Shown: positions 35,651 to 43,564 of the stretch, one piece after another
Layout: each line of letters starts with the position of its first letter
How positions within the stretch are numbered: the first letter of the stretch is position 1
DNA from: Microbacterium murale
GTDB lineage: Bacteria > Actinomycetota > Actinomycetes > Actinomycetales > Microbacteriaceae
Reading direction: 5' to 3'
NCBI RefSeq assembly: GCF_014635185.1
Contig: NZ_BMCM01000003.1
Location: 481,623-545,622, forward strand
DNA: 64,000 nt
The notes under the pieces: model-generated
What the model was told of the DNA's origin: nothing
What the model saw: only the letters and a program-made list of their open reading frames with translations
Databases searched by the model: none
Position numbers and translations under genes: made by a program

Positions 35651-36811
35651 ATGAGCATCGCCGCACAGACCCCGACGGGCCCGACCACCGGGGGGATCGG
35701 GCGGCCGCGTCGGCGCGTGCCGTTCTGGGACAACGCGCGCTACGCCTGCATCGTGCTCGTCGTGCTCGGACACGCCATCCAGCGCCTCACGTACGACTCC
35801 AGCATCGCGATGGCGCTGTACCTGGCTTTCTACGCCTTCCACATGCCGGCCTTCGCGCTCATCGCCGGCTACTTCTCGAAGTCCGCGCCGCCCACACGCA
35901 AGCAGATGGCGCGGGTCATCACCGACATCCTGGTGCCGTATGTGATCTTCGAACTGCTCTGGACGCTCACGAAATGGCTGGTCGAAGGACAAGAGGCGCA
36001 GCCGAACCTGACCAAGCCGTCATGGACGCTGTGGTTCCTGCTCGCCCTGGGAATCTTCCGCCTGGTACTGCCCTACCTCGCGCTGCTGCGATGGCCGCTG
36101 CTGTGGAGCGTGCTGATATCGGTGGGAGCCGGATACCTCAGCAACGTCGACAGCACGTTCTCACTTTCGCGCACACTCGGCTTTCTGCCGTTCTTCGTGC
36201 TGGGGTGGTGGCTGCGGGAGCACGATATGGTCAACCGCTTCCGCCTGATCGATTTCCGCCCGTGGTGGCTCCGAGCGATCGCTGTGCTCGTCTTCGCCGC
36301 AGACGCGTTCGTCGCATGGAACTGGGTCGACCTGTGGGAGAGCATCAATCTCGACAAATGGTTCTTCTACAACGACACATATGTGGATCTCGGGGGCGAC
36401 GCATGGTGGTCGGGCGGCATCCGCCTGCTGCTCATCGCGATCGGCCTGATACTGACGGCCGCGTTCTTCGTCCTGATCCCCCGCGGCACGTATTGGTGGA
36501 CCAAGTTCGGGCAGTACACGATGTACGTCTACCTGCTGCACTCGTTCGTGCTGTATCCGTTCCGTGAATCCGGCATTCTCCGCGATGCCGAGCCGACGTG
36601 GATCTGGCTGCCAACGGTGATCATGCTGTCGGTGCTCATCGCTCTCGTGCTCGCCACCCGTCCGGTCAGGTGGCTGTTCCGACCGCTGGTCGAGCCGCGC
36701 GCGCGGTGGCTGTTCTCGGATGCGCGGCTGTTGGACGTGTCTCGTCGGGACGATCCGACGGGGTCGCGGCGAGACGACCCGACCGGGCCGCGGCGTCCGC
36801 ACGAGGGGTGA
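35651..36811 (+). CDS. Acyltransferase-3-family membrane protein
   Basis: A 386-residue integral membrane acyltransferase similar to fucose 4-O-acetyltransferase-like proteins. PFWDNARYACIVLVVLGHAI near residue 24 holds the family's histidine, AFHMPAFALIAGYF follows, and about ten membrane helices run to residue 345. It probably acetylates a cell-surface sugar. The cytoplasmic tail has a tandem eight-residue repeat, SRRDDPTG at 364-371 and 372-379, and ends in a basic stretch. Confidence 0.87.
   Translation: MSIAAQTPTGPTTGGIGRPRRRVPFWDNARYACIVLVVLGHAIQRLTYDSSIAMALYLAFYAFHMPAFALIAGYFSKSAPPTRKQMARVITDILVPYVIFELLWTLTKWLVEGQEAQPNLTKPSWTLWFLLALGIFRLVLPYLALLRWPLLWSVLISVGAGYLSNVDSTFSLSRTLGFLPFFVLGWWLREHDMVNRFRLIDFRPWWLRAIAVLVFAADAFVAWNWVDLWESINLDKWFFYNDTYVDLGGDAWWSGGIRLLLIAIGLILTAAFFVLIPRGTYWWTKFGQYTMYVYLLHSFVLYPFRESGILRDAEPTWIWLPTVIMLSVLIALVLATRPVRWLFRPLVEPRARWLFSDARLLDVSRRDDPTGSRRDDPTGPRRPHEG
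36740..36787 (+). repeat. Tandem SRRDDPTG-coding repeat
   Basis: Two adjacent 24-base units in the 3' end of the acyltransferase gene encode the same octapeptide but differ at several third positions. The duplication is therefore kept at the protein level or is old. Confidence 0.7.
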
Positions 36812-36885
36812 CCTGCCGGACCACCCCGCGCGTACGCCGAAGGTAACTGTGTGAAACACATGAGTGAGGCTGTGAGAACTCGCCG

Positions 36886-36891
36886 TACGCT
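36886..36891 (+). promoter_or_regulatory. -10 hexamer TACGCT for the oxygenase gene
   Basis: TACGCT ends six bases before ATG 36898; a leaderless arrangement. Confidence 0.5.
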
Positions 36892-36897
36892 CGTGTC

Positions 36898-37902
36898 ATG
36901 GCTGAACTGAACCTCCCCGTCCTCGACCTCTCGCAGCTCGACGGCGGCCCAGAGGCCGCTGCGGCGTTCCGCAGTGAACTCGCCGCCGCTGCGCACGATG
37001 TCGGGTTCTTCTATCTGACCGGCACTGGTATCTCCCCCGCGCTCTTTCGTCGACTGCAGCAGGCAGCCCGTGACTTCTTCGCCCTGCCCGAGGAGCAGAA
37101 GCTCGCGATCGAGAACGTGCACAGCGCGCAGTTCCGTGGCTACACCCGCATCGGAGGCGAACTCACGCAGGGCAAAGTCGACTGGCGCGAGCAGATCGAC
37201 ATCGGGCCAGAACGGGAGCCTGTCTCCGACGGTCCGGCCTTCAACCGCCTCATCGGCCCGAACCTGTGGCCGGCGGCGCAGCCCGAGCTCCGAGAGGTCG
37301 CCGAGACGTGGCGCGAGCATCTCACCGGCATCTCCCGCAGGCTTCTGCGCAGCTGGGCAGAGGCGCTCGGCGCCGAGCCGACGCACTTCGACGCCGACTT
37401 CGGCGACCCCGCGAGCCTGATGAAGATCGTGCGATACCCCGGCACGGATGCGCCGGAGCCGCAGCAGGGCGTCGGCGCGCACAAGGACTCCGGAGTGCTC
37501 ACGCTGCTCTGGGTCGAGCCGGGCAAGGGCGGTCTGCAGGTCGAACGCGACGGAGCATGGGTCGATGCTCCCCCCGTCGATGACGCCTTCATCGTGAACA
37601 TCGGCGAGATGCTCGAGTACGCAACCGGCGGCTATCTCAAGGCCACCAACCACCGGGTGATCTCGCCCAAGGCACCCGCGGATCGCATCTCGGTGCCGTT
37701 CTTCTTCAGCCCCGCGCTCGACGCGAAGCTCCCGCTCATCGAACTGCCGGCGGAGCTGGCCGCTGAAGCGCAGGGCGTCACCGAGGATCCCCACAACCCG
37801 ATCCACAGCCTGTACGGCGAGAACGCCCTCAAGTCACGACTCCGTGCTCATCCTGACGTCGCGGCGATCCACCACTCCGACCTCGTGGGGGCATCCGCCT
37901 GA
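36898..37902 (+). CDS. 2-oxoglutarate/Fe(II) oxygenase, isopenicillin N synthase family
   Basis: The 334-residue protein has the DIOX N-terminal domain (PVLDLSQLDGG, DVGFFYLTGTGI) and the double-stranded beta-helix core. The iron ligands are H195, D197 (AHKDSG) and H252 (NHRV), and the 2-oxoglutarate anchor is R263-x-S265. Proteins of this type hydroxylate small molecules or make ethylene-like or alkaloid products; bacterial members are mostly uncharacterised. No biosynthetic genes adjoin it, so the substrate cannot be guessed. Confidence 0.92.
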   Translation: MAELNLPVLDLSQLDGGPEAAAAFRSELAAAAHDVGFFYLTGTGISPALFRRLQQAARDFFALPEEQKLAIENVHSAQFRGYTRIGGELTQGKVDWREQIDIGPEREPVSDGPAFNRLIGPNLWPAAQPELREVAETWREHLTGISRRLLRSWAEALGAEPTHFDADFGDPASLMKIVRYPGTDAPEPQQGVGAHKDSGVLTLLWVEPGKGGLQVERDGAWVDAPPVDDAFIVNIGEMLEYATGGYLKATNHRVISPKAPADRISVPFFFSPALDAKLPLIELPAELAAEAQGVTEDPHNPIHSLYGENALKSRLRAHPDVAAIHHSDLVGASA

Positions 37903-37948
37903 CACCGCGGGCGGCTGGCCCCGTACGTGATGCGGCCCCGGAAGCCGT

Positions 37949-38284
37949 TTACCCCGAGCCCGCCTCGTCGCGAGCCGGGTGGCCACCGAACTCGACGATC
38001 TCCTGCAAGGCCTGCAGGTGCGCGCCGAAGGCACGCTCGCCTCTCGCGGTCGAACGCACCCAGGTTCGGGGCCGGCTTCCCACCTCTCCCCTGCGCGTGC
38101 TGACGTAACCGGTCGCGTGCAGATGCGAGATGGATTTGCTCAGCGCCGAGTCTCCCACCTGAAGAATGTGTGCGAGCGTGGCGAAGTCGAGTTCGTCTCC
38201 GTCGAGGAGTGCGGCCATGAGCGAGAAGCGGATCGGACTCGCGAAGTTGTCGTCCAGACGCAGGCGTGGATGTTTCTCAGCCAT
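37949..38284 (-). CDS. Winged-helix transcriptional regulator
   Basis: A 111-residue DNA-binding protein. FASPIRFSLMAALLDGDELDFATLAHILQV (two parts, residues 12-41) and SALSKSISHLHATGYV form a MarR/ArsR-like helix-turn-helix with recognition helix. A basic wing, RRGEVGSRPRTWVRST, follows. The start overlaps the upstream membrane-protein gene by eight bases. Such small regulators paired with a membrane protein usually control their own operon; the signal is unknown. Confidence 0.82.
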   Translation of the reverse strand: MAEKHPRLRLDDNFASPIRFSLMAALLDGDELDFATLAHILQVGDSALSKSISHLHATGYVSTRRGEVGSRPRTWVRSTARGERAFGAHLQALQEIVEFGGHPARDEAGSG

Positions 38285-39053
38285 CTCGTCCACCCAGGAA
38301 CGCACTCCCGAGGTACAGGCAGAAGACCGCGCCGGCGGCGAAGTCACCGTGTCCGAGAAGCGCCGTATCGCCGCGAACCTGAAGCAGCAGGATCGTGACG
38401 ATGGCACAGCTCGACACGGCGAACGCCGTCCACTGCGGCCACGCCCACACAGCTCCGAGCGCCGGTACCCGCTCTGAGACACGCCCGACGGTCCACCATC
38501 CGAGGACTCCGAGCATGAGAAGCAGACCGAAGAACGGACGCAGCATCTCGTCGCCGACGGAGAGCACCCAGATCCCCAGCGCCATCATCGCTCCGGTCAC
38601 GATCGTCGCGACCCTGCCGGCGGCGGACAATCGAAGTCGTTGGACAGGCACATCTGCGGGAGCGGATCTGAGGATGCTGCGCAGAGCCGGCGATCCCAGC
38701 ACGATCAGTGTCAGCGCGCCCGGGATCAGCCTCAAGGCCAAGGGGATCTCCACGCCGCTGATGGCAGCGAAGAAGAAGATGGCAAGCGCGACCAGGAAGA
38801 CGGCGCAGAGCCCGAGCACGAGGACCCACCGCGGCGAGACGCCGTAGCCGATGACCCGGTATCCCTCGCGACGCTGGTTGGCGAGCTGCACCCACAACAG
38901 GTAGATGCCCACGAATGTGATGAACGACGACGATGCGGAAGCCGAACCGATGCTGATCGTCATGATCGTGATGTACGCGGCGAGGGTGAGGGCATTCACC
39001 AACCCGACCCACGCAGCACCGCGAGAGTACGTGCTTTCCAGCAGGAAAGCCAC
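38277..39053 (-). CDS. Multi-pass membrane protein of unknown function
   Basis: I do not recognise this 258-residue protein. It has about seven hydrophobic helices (near 13-32, 38-55, 75-97, 103-120, 146-165, 170-186, 206-224) and no catalytic motif. It starts with GTG and an AGGA site, and overlaps the winged-helix regulator gene downstream. The pair looks like a sensor/regulator or regulated-membrane-protein module. Confidence 0.72.
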   Translation of the reverse strand: MAFLLESTYSRGAAWVGLVNALTLAAYITIMTISIGSASASSSFITFVGIYLLWVQLANQRREGYRVIGYGVSPRWVLVLGLCAVFLVALAIFFFAAISGVEIPLALRLIPGALTLIVLGSPALRSILRSAPADVPVQRLRLSAAGRVATIVTGAMMALGIWVLSVGDEMLRPFFGLLLMLGVLGWWTVGRVSERVPALGAVWAWPQWTAFAVSSCAIVTILLLQVRGDTALLGHGDFAAGAVFCLYLGSAFLGGRDG

Positions 39054-39076
39054 CGTCCTGGCCGTATCGGAGACGA

Positions 39077-39108
39077 CGAAGGCCGCCCCACACCTGGGAC
39101 GGCCTTCG
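39077..39108 (-). terminator. Terminator after rpsO
   Basis: A 14-bp stem (CGAAGGCCGCCCCA against TGGGACGGCCTTCG, with G-U pairing) and a four-base loop, 33 bases after the rpsO stop. Confidence 0.8.
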
Positions 39109-39140
39109 GAAGAAGTGCGATATTACGCTGGTGCGCTGCC

Positions 39141-39410
39141 TTAGCGGCGAAGACCAAGCTTCTCGATCAGCGTGCGGTAACGCGCGATGTCGATGTCCTG
39201 GAGATAGCCGAGCAGACGACGGCGCTGACCCACCATGAGGAACAAGCCACGACGCGAGTGGTGGTCGTGCTTGTGATCCTTGAGGTGTTCGGTGAGGTCC
39301 TTGATGCGCTGCGTCAGCATCGCGACCTGCACCTCGGGGGATCCGGTGTCACCGGGGTGCGTCGCGTACTCTTCCATGATCGCCTTCTTGGCGTCAGACT
39401 CGAGTGGCAT
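39141..39410 (-). CDS. rpsO: 30S ribosomal protein S15
   Basis: S15 binds 16S rRNA helices 20-22 and starts platform assembly. The 89-residue protein is full length, with [14 protein letters not shown] and [22 protein letters not shown] (two adjoining parts). It is normally followed by pnp in bacteria. Here a terminator and about 12 kb of other genes intervene, so the two are not co-transcribed. Confidence 0.98.
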   Translation of the reverse strand: MPLESDAKKAIMEEYATHPGDTGSPEVQVAMLTQRIKDLTEHLKDHKHDHHSRRGLFLMVGQRRRLLGYLQDIDIARYRTLIEKLGLRR

Positions 39411-39466
39411 AGATGGGATCCCCTTTCAGTTCGTTGCGCGGCGCCCAACACCTGATGCGTGGGCTC

Positions 39467-39494
39467 TCTTTATCCGCGGCCGATCAAACGGCAA
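39467..39494 (-). promoter_or_regulatory. Candidate rpsO promoter
   Basis: On the minus strand TTGCCG and TAAAGA are 16 bases apart, about 55 bases before the rpsO ATG. A TAGACT also occurs further upstream (39500-39505) and is a second candidate -10. Confidence 0.4.
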
Positions 39495-39564
39495 CCTGTA
39501 GAGTCTACCAGCCCCGGCGCGTGATCCCGGCCTCGCCATGAGCCGTCGATCTTCTGTGAGCCGA

Positions 39565-39570
39565 TAGCCT
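39565..39570 (+). promoter_or_regulatory. -10 hexamer TAGCCT for the leader reading frame
   Basis: TAGCCT ends six bases before GTG 39577, which opens a 21-codon frame that runs into the MFS start. Confidence 0.5.
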
Positions 39571-39576
39571 CGAAAC

Positions 39577-39642
39577 GTGCAGTGCGATATGCGGGATGAT
39601 CCCGAGTCCGAGTGGAGATCGTCGGGCGAGGTCGACGCGTGA
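39577..39642 (+). CDS. Possible 21-residue leader peptide coupled to the MFS gene
   Basis: GTG 39577 follows a TAGCCT hexamer by six bases, the arrangement seen at many full-size genes here. The frame runs 21 codons and stops at TGA 39640-39642, which overlaps the MFS start as GTGA. The peptide is acidic (MQCDMRDDPESE at its beginning) and has no membrane segment. It could regulate MFS translation. It is also possible that the hexamer only sets the mRNA start. Confidence 0.45.
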   Translation: MQCDMRDDPESEWRSSGEVDA

Positions 39643-40934
39643 GCGGCGGTGCCCGCGGGGCACTCATCGACCTTCGCCCCTTCCGCGCCAGCGGTGCGTT
39701 CACGAGGATGTGGATCGGCTCGACGCTGGCCGGACTCGGCGGCCAGCTCACCATCGTGACCGTGATGCTGCACGTGTTCGAGCTCACCGCGAGCACGTTC
39801 GCAGTCTCGATGGTCGCCGTCGCCGGCCTCATCCCGATGATCCTCTCAGGTCTCTACGGCGGGATGCTCGCCGACGCCTTCGATCGCCGCACGGTCGCGC
39901 TCATCGCCGCGATCATCACCTTCGTCTCGACCCTGCTGCTCGCCGTCCTCACGTGGGGTCAGCTCGAGACCATCTGGTGGCTGTACGCGCTGAGCATGAT
40001 CAACTCCGCCGCGAACTCGGTCGGCATGGCGACGCGGACGGCGATCGTGCCGCGCCTCATCCCCCGTGACCTCCTTGCAGCGGCATCCGCTCTGAACGGC
40101 ATCACGATCGGTGTGATGGTCATGGTCGGCCCGGCGCTCGCCGGCATCCTCGTCGCCCTCACCGGCTACGGCTGGACCTACACCATCGACGTCGTCCTCA
40201 TGCTCGCGATGTTCCTCGGGCTCTGGACCCTTCCCGCCCTGCGGCCGGAAGGCGAGATCGTGCGCCCAGGACTGGAGTCGCTAGTCGACGGTTGGCGGTT
40301 CCTCAAGCGTGCGGCCAACATCCGGATGCAGTATCTGGTCGACATCGTCGCGATGACGTTCGGGCAACCGCTGGCGCTGTTCCCCGCGCTGGGCGCGGTG
40401 CTGCTCGGCGGAGGCGCCGTGACCACGGGTGCACTCACAGCGGCGGTCGCGGCCGGCACGTTCCTCTCCAGCCTGTTCTCCGGCCGGATCGTGCGCTACC
40501 GCTGGCACGGACGAGGCATCGAGCGTGCGGTTCAGGCGTACGGTGCGGCGATCCTGCTCTTCGGCGTGGTTCTTCTGATCGCCGCCTGGTCGCCCGAAGC
40601 GGATGAGGCGCATGCGAACATCGCGCTCATCGTCGCGGCTTCCGCGGCACTGGCTCTCTCAGGAGCTGCTGACAACATCAGCTCGATCTACCGCAACACG
40701 ATGATGCAGGCGTCTGTGCCGGACGCGATCCGCGGAAGACTCCAGGGCATCTTCATCATCGTCGTGGCCGGAGGCCCTCGCCTCGGCGCACTCTATGCGG
40801 GCACGCTCGCCACTTTCACCGTGCTCTGGTTTCCCCCGCTTCTCGGCGGCCTGCTCGTCATCGCGCTCGTCGGCGTGCTGGTGCGTCTCACGCCGAGCTT
40901 CCGCGCATATGACGCAGAGGACCCCGTGCCCTGA
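39639..40934 (+). CDS. MFS transporter, EntS-like
   Basis: A 431-residue major-facilitator protein with twelve predicted helices. The loop GGMLADAFDRRTVAL near residue 78 is the MFS motif-A region, and the second-half RGRLQGIFIIVVAGGPRLGALYAG segment (two parts) is characteristic of EntS/macrolide-exporter-like MFS. The substrate is unknown; efflux of a siderophore or drug is typical. GTG 39639 is preferred to GTG 39612. It lies in a GTGA overlap with the short upstream frame and has GAGG seven bases before it. Confidence 0.87.
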   Translation: MSGGARGALIDLRPFRASGAFTRMWIGSTLAGLGGQLTIVTVMLHVFELTASTFAVSMVAVAGLIPMILSGLYGGMLADAFDRRTVALIAAIITFVSTLLLAVLTWGQLETIWWLYALSMINSAANSVGMATRTAIVPRLIPRDLLAAASALNGITIGVMVMVGPALAGILVALTGYGWTYTIDVVLMLAMFLGLWTLPALRPEGEIVRPGLESLVDGWRFLKRAANIRMQYLVDIVAMTFGQPLALFPALGAVLLGGGAVTTGALTAAVAAGTFLSSLFSGRIVRYRWHGRGIERAVQAYGAAILLFGVVLLIAAWSPEADEAHANIALIVAASAALALSGAADNISSIYRNTMMQASVPDAIRGRLQGIFIIVVAGGPRLGALYAGTLATFTVLWFPPLLGGLLVIALVGVLVRLTPSFRAYDAEDPVP

Positions 40935-40947
40935 CGGCACGGGGTCC
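40919..40947. terminator. Bidirectional terminator between the MFS and YceI genes
   Basis: A perfect 12-bp stem GGACCCCGTGCC / GGCACGGGGTCC with a five-base loop. The hairpin begins inside the last codons of the MFS gene, and the loop includes its stop codon. Confidence 0.8.
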
Positions 40948-40960
40948 TCGATGACGAAGA

Positions 40961-41515
40961 TCAGTCCTGCTGCAGAGCGCCCTGCAGGTCGAGGTTGATC
41001 GTGATGTCCTTGCCGACGAGGACGCCGCCGGTCTCGAGTGCTGCGTTCCAAGTGAGGCCGAAGTCTTCACGGTTGATGGTGGTCGTCGCCGACGCACCGG
41101 CCTTGTAGTTGCCGTAGGGGTCGGTGCCGAATCCGCCGAAGTCGAAGGCGAAGCTCACCGGCTTGGTGATGCCGCGGATGGTCAGGTCGCCGTCGATGAA
41201 GAAGTCATCGGACGCGACACGTGCACCGGTGGAGACGAACTCCATCGTCGGGAAGTTCTCGGTGTCGAAGAAGTCCGCCGAGCGGAGATGACCGTCGCGA
41301 CCGTCGTCGTTGGTGTCGATGGACGTGACGTCGACTGTCGCCTCGACCTTCGCGTCGAGCGGATTCTCCGGGGCGACCAGCGTTGCGCTCTTCATGCCGA
41401 ACGAGCCGCGCACCTTCGAGATCATCATGTGGCGGACGCTGAAGGTGACCTCGCTGTGCGCGGGGTCGAGGATCCAGGTGCCTGCGCGGTAGCCGGGAAT
41501 GTCGATCGTGGTCAT
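40961..41515 (-). CDS. YceI-family protein
   Basis: YceI proteins are lipocalin-like barrels that bind isoprenoid-type lipids. The 184-residue protein has WILDPAHSEVTFSVRHMMISKVRGSF (two parts) at 14-39, the RSADFFD segment, and LTIRGITKPVSF near 120. No signal peptide is visible, so it is cytoplasmic, as in many actinobacterial members. AAGGAGAG precedes ATG 41515. The role is unknown. Confidence 0.92.
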   Translation of the reverse strand: MTTIDIPGYRAGTWILDPAHSEVTFSVRHMMISKVRGSFGMKSATLVAPENPLDAKVEATVDVTSIDTNDDGRDGHLRSADFFDTENFPTMEFVSTGARVASDDFFIDGDLTIRGITKPVSFAFDFGGFGTDPYGNYKAGASATTTINREDFGLTWNAALETGGVLVGKDITINLDLQGALQQD

Positions 41516-41571
41516 GCGGGTTCTCTCCTTGAGGTGTGGGGGCTCATTGCGTTCACAAGGAGCCAACTCTT

Positions 41572-41583
41572 ATGCGAGCGCAT
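41572..41583. promoter_or_regulatory. Palindrome ATGCG-AG-CGCAT upstream of the YceI gene
   Basis: An exact 5+5 inverted repeat 57-68 bases before the YceI ATG; a possible operator. Short palindromes also occur by chance. Confidence 0.25.
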
Positions 41584-41602
41584 GTATTCCGAGATCTCTG
41601 GA

Positions 41603-41647
41603 CAAAAACAGGAGGACCTCCGTTCCGATGCGGAACAGAGGCCCTCC
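41603..41647 (-). terminator. Terminator after the FKBP gene
   Basis: On the minus strand a GC-rich interrupted stem (GGAGGGCCTCTGTTCC against GGAACGGAGGTCCTCC) is followed by TGTTTTTG, a true U tract. Confidence 0.85.
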
Positions 41648-41663
41648 GGAGCCATGACTCTGA

Positions 41664-42032
41664 TCAGCCGACGGCGACCAGGTCGATGATGAAGATGAGG
41701 GTCTTCCCCGACAGGAAGTGACCCGAACCGGCGGGACCGTAAGCCAGGTGGGGAGGAACGATCAGTTCACGACGACCACCGATCTTCATGCCAGGGATGC
41801 CGTCCTGCCAGCCCTGGATGAGGCCGCGAAGCGGGAACTGGATGGTCTCGCCACGACCCCAGGACGAGTCGAACTCCTCGCCGGAGTCATACTCGACGCC
41901 GGCATAGTGCACGGTCACGGTGTCGCCGGGCCGAGCGGCTGCGCCGTCGCCCTCGATGATGTCTCGGGTGACGAGCTCTGCAGGAGCGGGAGCTGTGGGG
42001 GCGTCGAACTCGGGCTTTGTGCGATCAGTCAT
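41664..42032 (-). CDS. FKBP-type peptidyl-prolyl isomerase
   Basis: A single-domain FKBP of 122 residues: VTVHYAGVEYDSGEEFDSSW near 40-60, LIQGWQDGIPGMKIGGRREL, and PPHLAYGPAG near 95. Most substrate-pocket residues are present, so it should catalyse proline isomerisation in the cytoplasm. The upstream 190 bases hold two hairpins and a TTGACA hexamer. The ATG at 42032 has GGAG only two bases before it. Confidence 0.94.
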   Translation of the reverse strand: MTDRTKPEFDAPTAPAPAELVTRDIIEGDGAAARPGDTVTVHYAGVEYDSGEEFDSSWGRGETIQFPLRGLIQGWQDGIPGMKIGGRRELIVPPHLAYGPAGSGHFLSGKTLIFIIDLVAVG

Positions 42033-42111
42033 GACTCCATACAACCGGAGCGCTCGGACATGGTCAATGCGAACGCACCAGCCCACAGCGAACAGTTCCG
42101 CCCATAGCAAG

Positions 42112-42162
42112 ACTCAGCGCCCGGTGCTGCGGCGATGCCTGCATGTCTACCGGGCGCTGAGT
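42112..42162. repeat. Long inverted repeat in the FKBP gene upstream region
   Basis: Perfect 14-bp arms ACTCAGCGCCCGGT and ACCGGGCGCTGAGT enclose 23 bases that can themselves pair (GGC-GAT-GCC). No U tract follows on either strand. It could be a leader structure of the FKBP message, an end structure for the prsW-like gene, or a mobile-element scar. Confidence 0.6.
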
Positions 42163-42180
42163 TGATCTGTATTCAGATTG

Positions 42181-42203
42181 CACCCGTACTCCACGGGTGT
42201 CAA
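42181..42203 (-). promoter_or_regulatory. TTGACA with a palindromic spacer upstream of the FKBP gene
   Basis: On the minus strand TTGACA (42198-42203) runs straight into the inverted repeat CACCCGT-GGAGT-ACGGGTG. The -10 at the proper spacing is poor, so this may be a regulated promoter or the palindrome may be a weak terminator of the upstream gene. Confidence 0.35.
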
Positions 42204-42223
42204 GAGTCAACGCGATGCGCTCC

Positions 42224-43516
42224 TCAGTACGCCAGGAGGGCCGCACGCGTCGCGCGGGTGCGCGTGAGCAGTGCGCGCTCATCGTCGGCCGCCAGCGGAT
42301 CGCGGCCGACGATCGCCCGCTGGCGCACGGCGGCGAGTGCAGCGGCATCCTTGATGAAGGTCTTCATCAACGACCTGCGGTCACCCCGCAGGCTCGCAGC
42401 CCATCTGAGTCCGACCTTGCGTCCGGCAGGAGTCGCGAGCATCGTGATCTCCTCCGGCGTGAACCATCCGGCTGCGGCGTAGTCACCCAGTCGCTCCCTC
42501 GTGATGCGGGCCTCCTCCTTGCGCAACGCCACGATGGCGAGGATGAAGCCGATGAACAGCGGCACCTGGAGCGTGATGTAGAGCGCGAAGAAGTCGGCGA
42601 AGGTGGCGGAGCCGTTCCAGAATCCGTGCAGGATCATGGCGCCCAGCAGCCCGAGCAGTCCGGCACCGAACACCGCGCCCTTCGACGCACTGCGCCTGGC
42701 TGCAAGCCCCATGGCGAAACCGGTGAGGGCGGTGAACATGGCGTGCGCGAACGGCGAGAGCAGACCGCGCATGACGAACGTGGCCGTGAGCTGTTCGCCA
42801 CCGCCCTCGATCAGGCTGATCGCGAAGTACTGGATGTTCTCGGTGAAGGCGAATCCCCCACCGATCAGCGCCCCGTAGACGATGCCGTCGATCGGGCCGT
42901 CGAAAGCGCGTCTGCCGATCAGGAAGATGATGAAGATCCCGAGACCCTTCGCGAGCTCCTCCACGATCGGCGCCTGGATCACCGCGCTGAACACCTCTGA
43001 GCGCATGCCGATCATGAGCGTGACGCCGAGGTCCACCAGCAGCGTCAGCCCGACCGCGGCGATGCCGCCCCACGCGATCGCGAACACGATGAGCAGCTTC
43101 GGCTCGGGTTCCCAGCGGTCGATGATGTAGACGCCGAAGAAGACGATCGCGAGCGGGATGAGCGCGAGGACGAGCCCCATGCCGGATGCGACGATCCCGA
43201 GCGCCCACACGAAGTAGCCGATCAGCGCCACGAGTGCGAAGCCGAGAACCCCGAAGAGCCAGATCGACACGGTCCTGCCCTTCTTCGACGGAACCGGCAG
43301 CATGGGCAGCGCACCGGCCGGAGCCGGCGCGGCAGGAGCGGGCGGGGAATAGTTGGTCGGCTGTGCGAGCGCGGACGCGTACACCGGCTGCTGATTGAAC
43401 TGAGCCGGCGTGTACGGCGACTGCGCGTACTGCTGCTGCGAGTACTGCTGCTGCGAGAGCTGGGGCTGGGCCGGGGGCGGCGAGTACTGCGGCTCTGAGG
43501 GTCCTCCGAATGACAT
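42224..43516 (-). CDS. PrsW-family intramembrane glutamic protease
   Basis: PrsW proteases cut membrane anti-sigma factors and related targets. The 430-residue protein has a Gln/Tyr/Pro-rich cytoplasmic head (about 1-75) and then eight or so helices. The active-site segments are VEELAKGLGIF (EExxK), FAFTENIQYF, a PFAHAMFTALTGFAMG helix, and HGFWNGSA. The C-terminal 90 residues are charged. ATG 43516 is supported by TAGGCT six bases upstream. Its substrate is not evident here. Confidence 0.9.
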   Translation of the reverse strand: MSFGGPSEPQYSPPPAQPQLSQQQYSQQQYAQSPYTPAQFNQQPVYASALAQPTNYSPPAPAAPAPAGALPMLPVPSKKGRTVSIWLFGVLGFALVALIGYFVWALGIVASGMGLVLALIPLAIVFFGVYIIDRWEPEPKLLIVFAIAWGGIAAVGLTLLVDLGVTLMIGMRSEVFSAVIQAPIVEELAKGLGIFIIFLIGRRAFDGPIDGIVYGALIGGGFAFTENIQYFAISLIEGGGEQLTATFVMRGLLSPFAHAMFTALTGFAMGLAARRSASKGAVFGAGLLGLLGAMILHGFWNGSATFADFFALYITLQVPLFIGFILAIVALRKEEARITRERLGDYAAAGWFTPEEITMLATPAGRKVGLRWAASLRGDRRSLMKTFIKDAAALAAVRQRAIVGRDPLAADDERALLTRTRATRAALLAY

Positions 43517-43522
43517 AGCCAA

Positions 43523-43528
43523 AGCCTA
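43523..43528 (-). promoter_or_regulatory. -10 hexamer TAGGCT for the PrsW-family gene
   Basis: TAGGCT on the minus strand ends six bases before ATG 43516; it excludes the TTG two codons upstream as the start. Confidence 0.5.
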
Positions 43529-43564
43529 GAGGTACCCTCCACTCTGCTCCGGGCGACAGGACGG

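Noticed and set aside
42064..42223. Possible tRNA or small RNA gene in the gap before the FKBP gene
   Set aside because: The inverted repeat was tested by eye as a cloverleaf. There is no D-loop, T-loop consensus or acceptor stem of 7 bp, so it is kept only as a repeat or leader hairpin.
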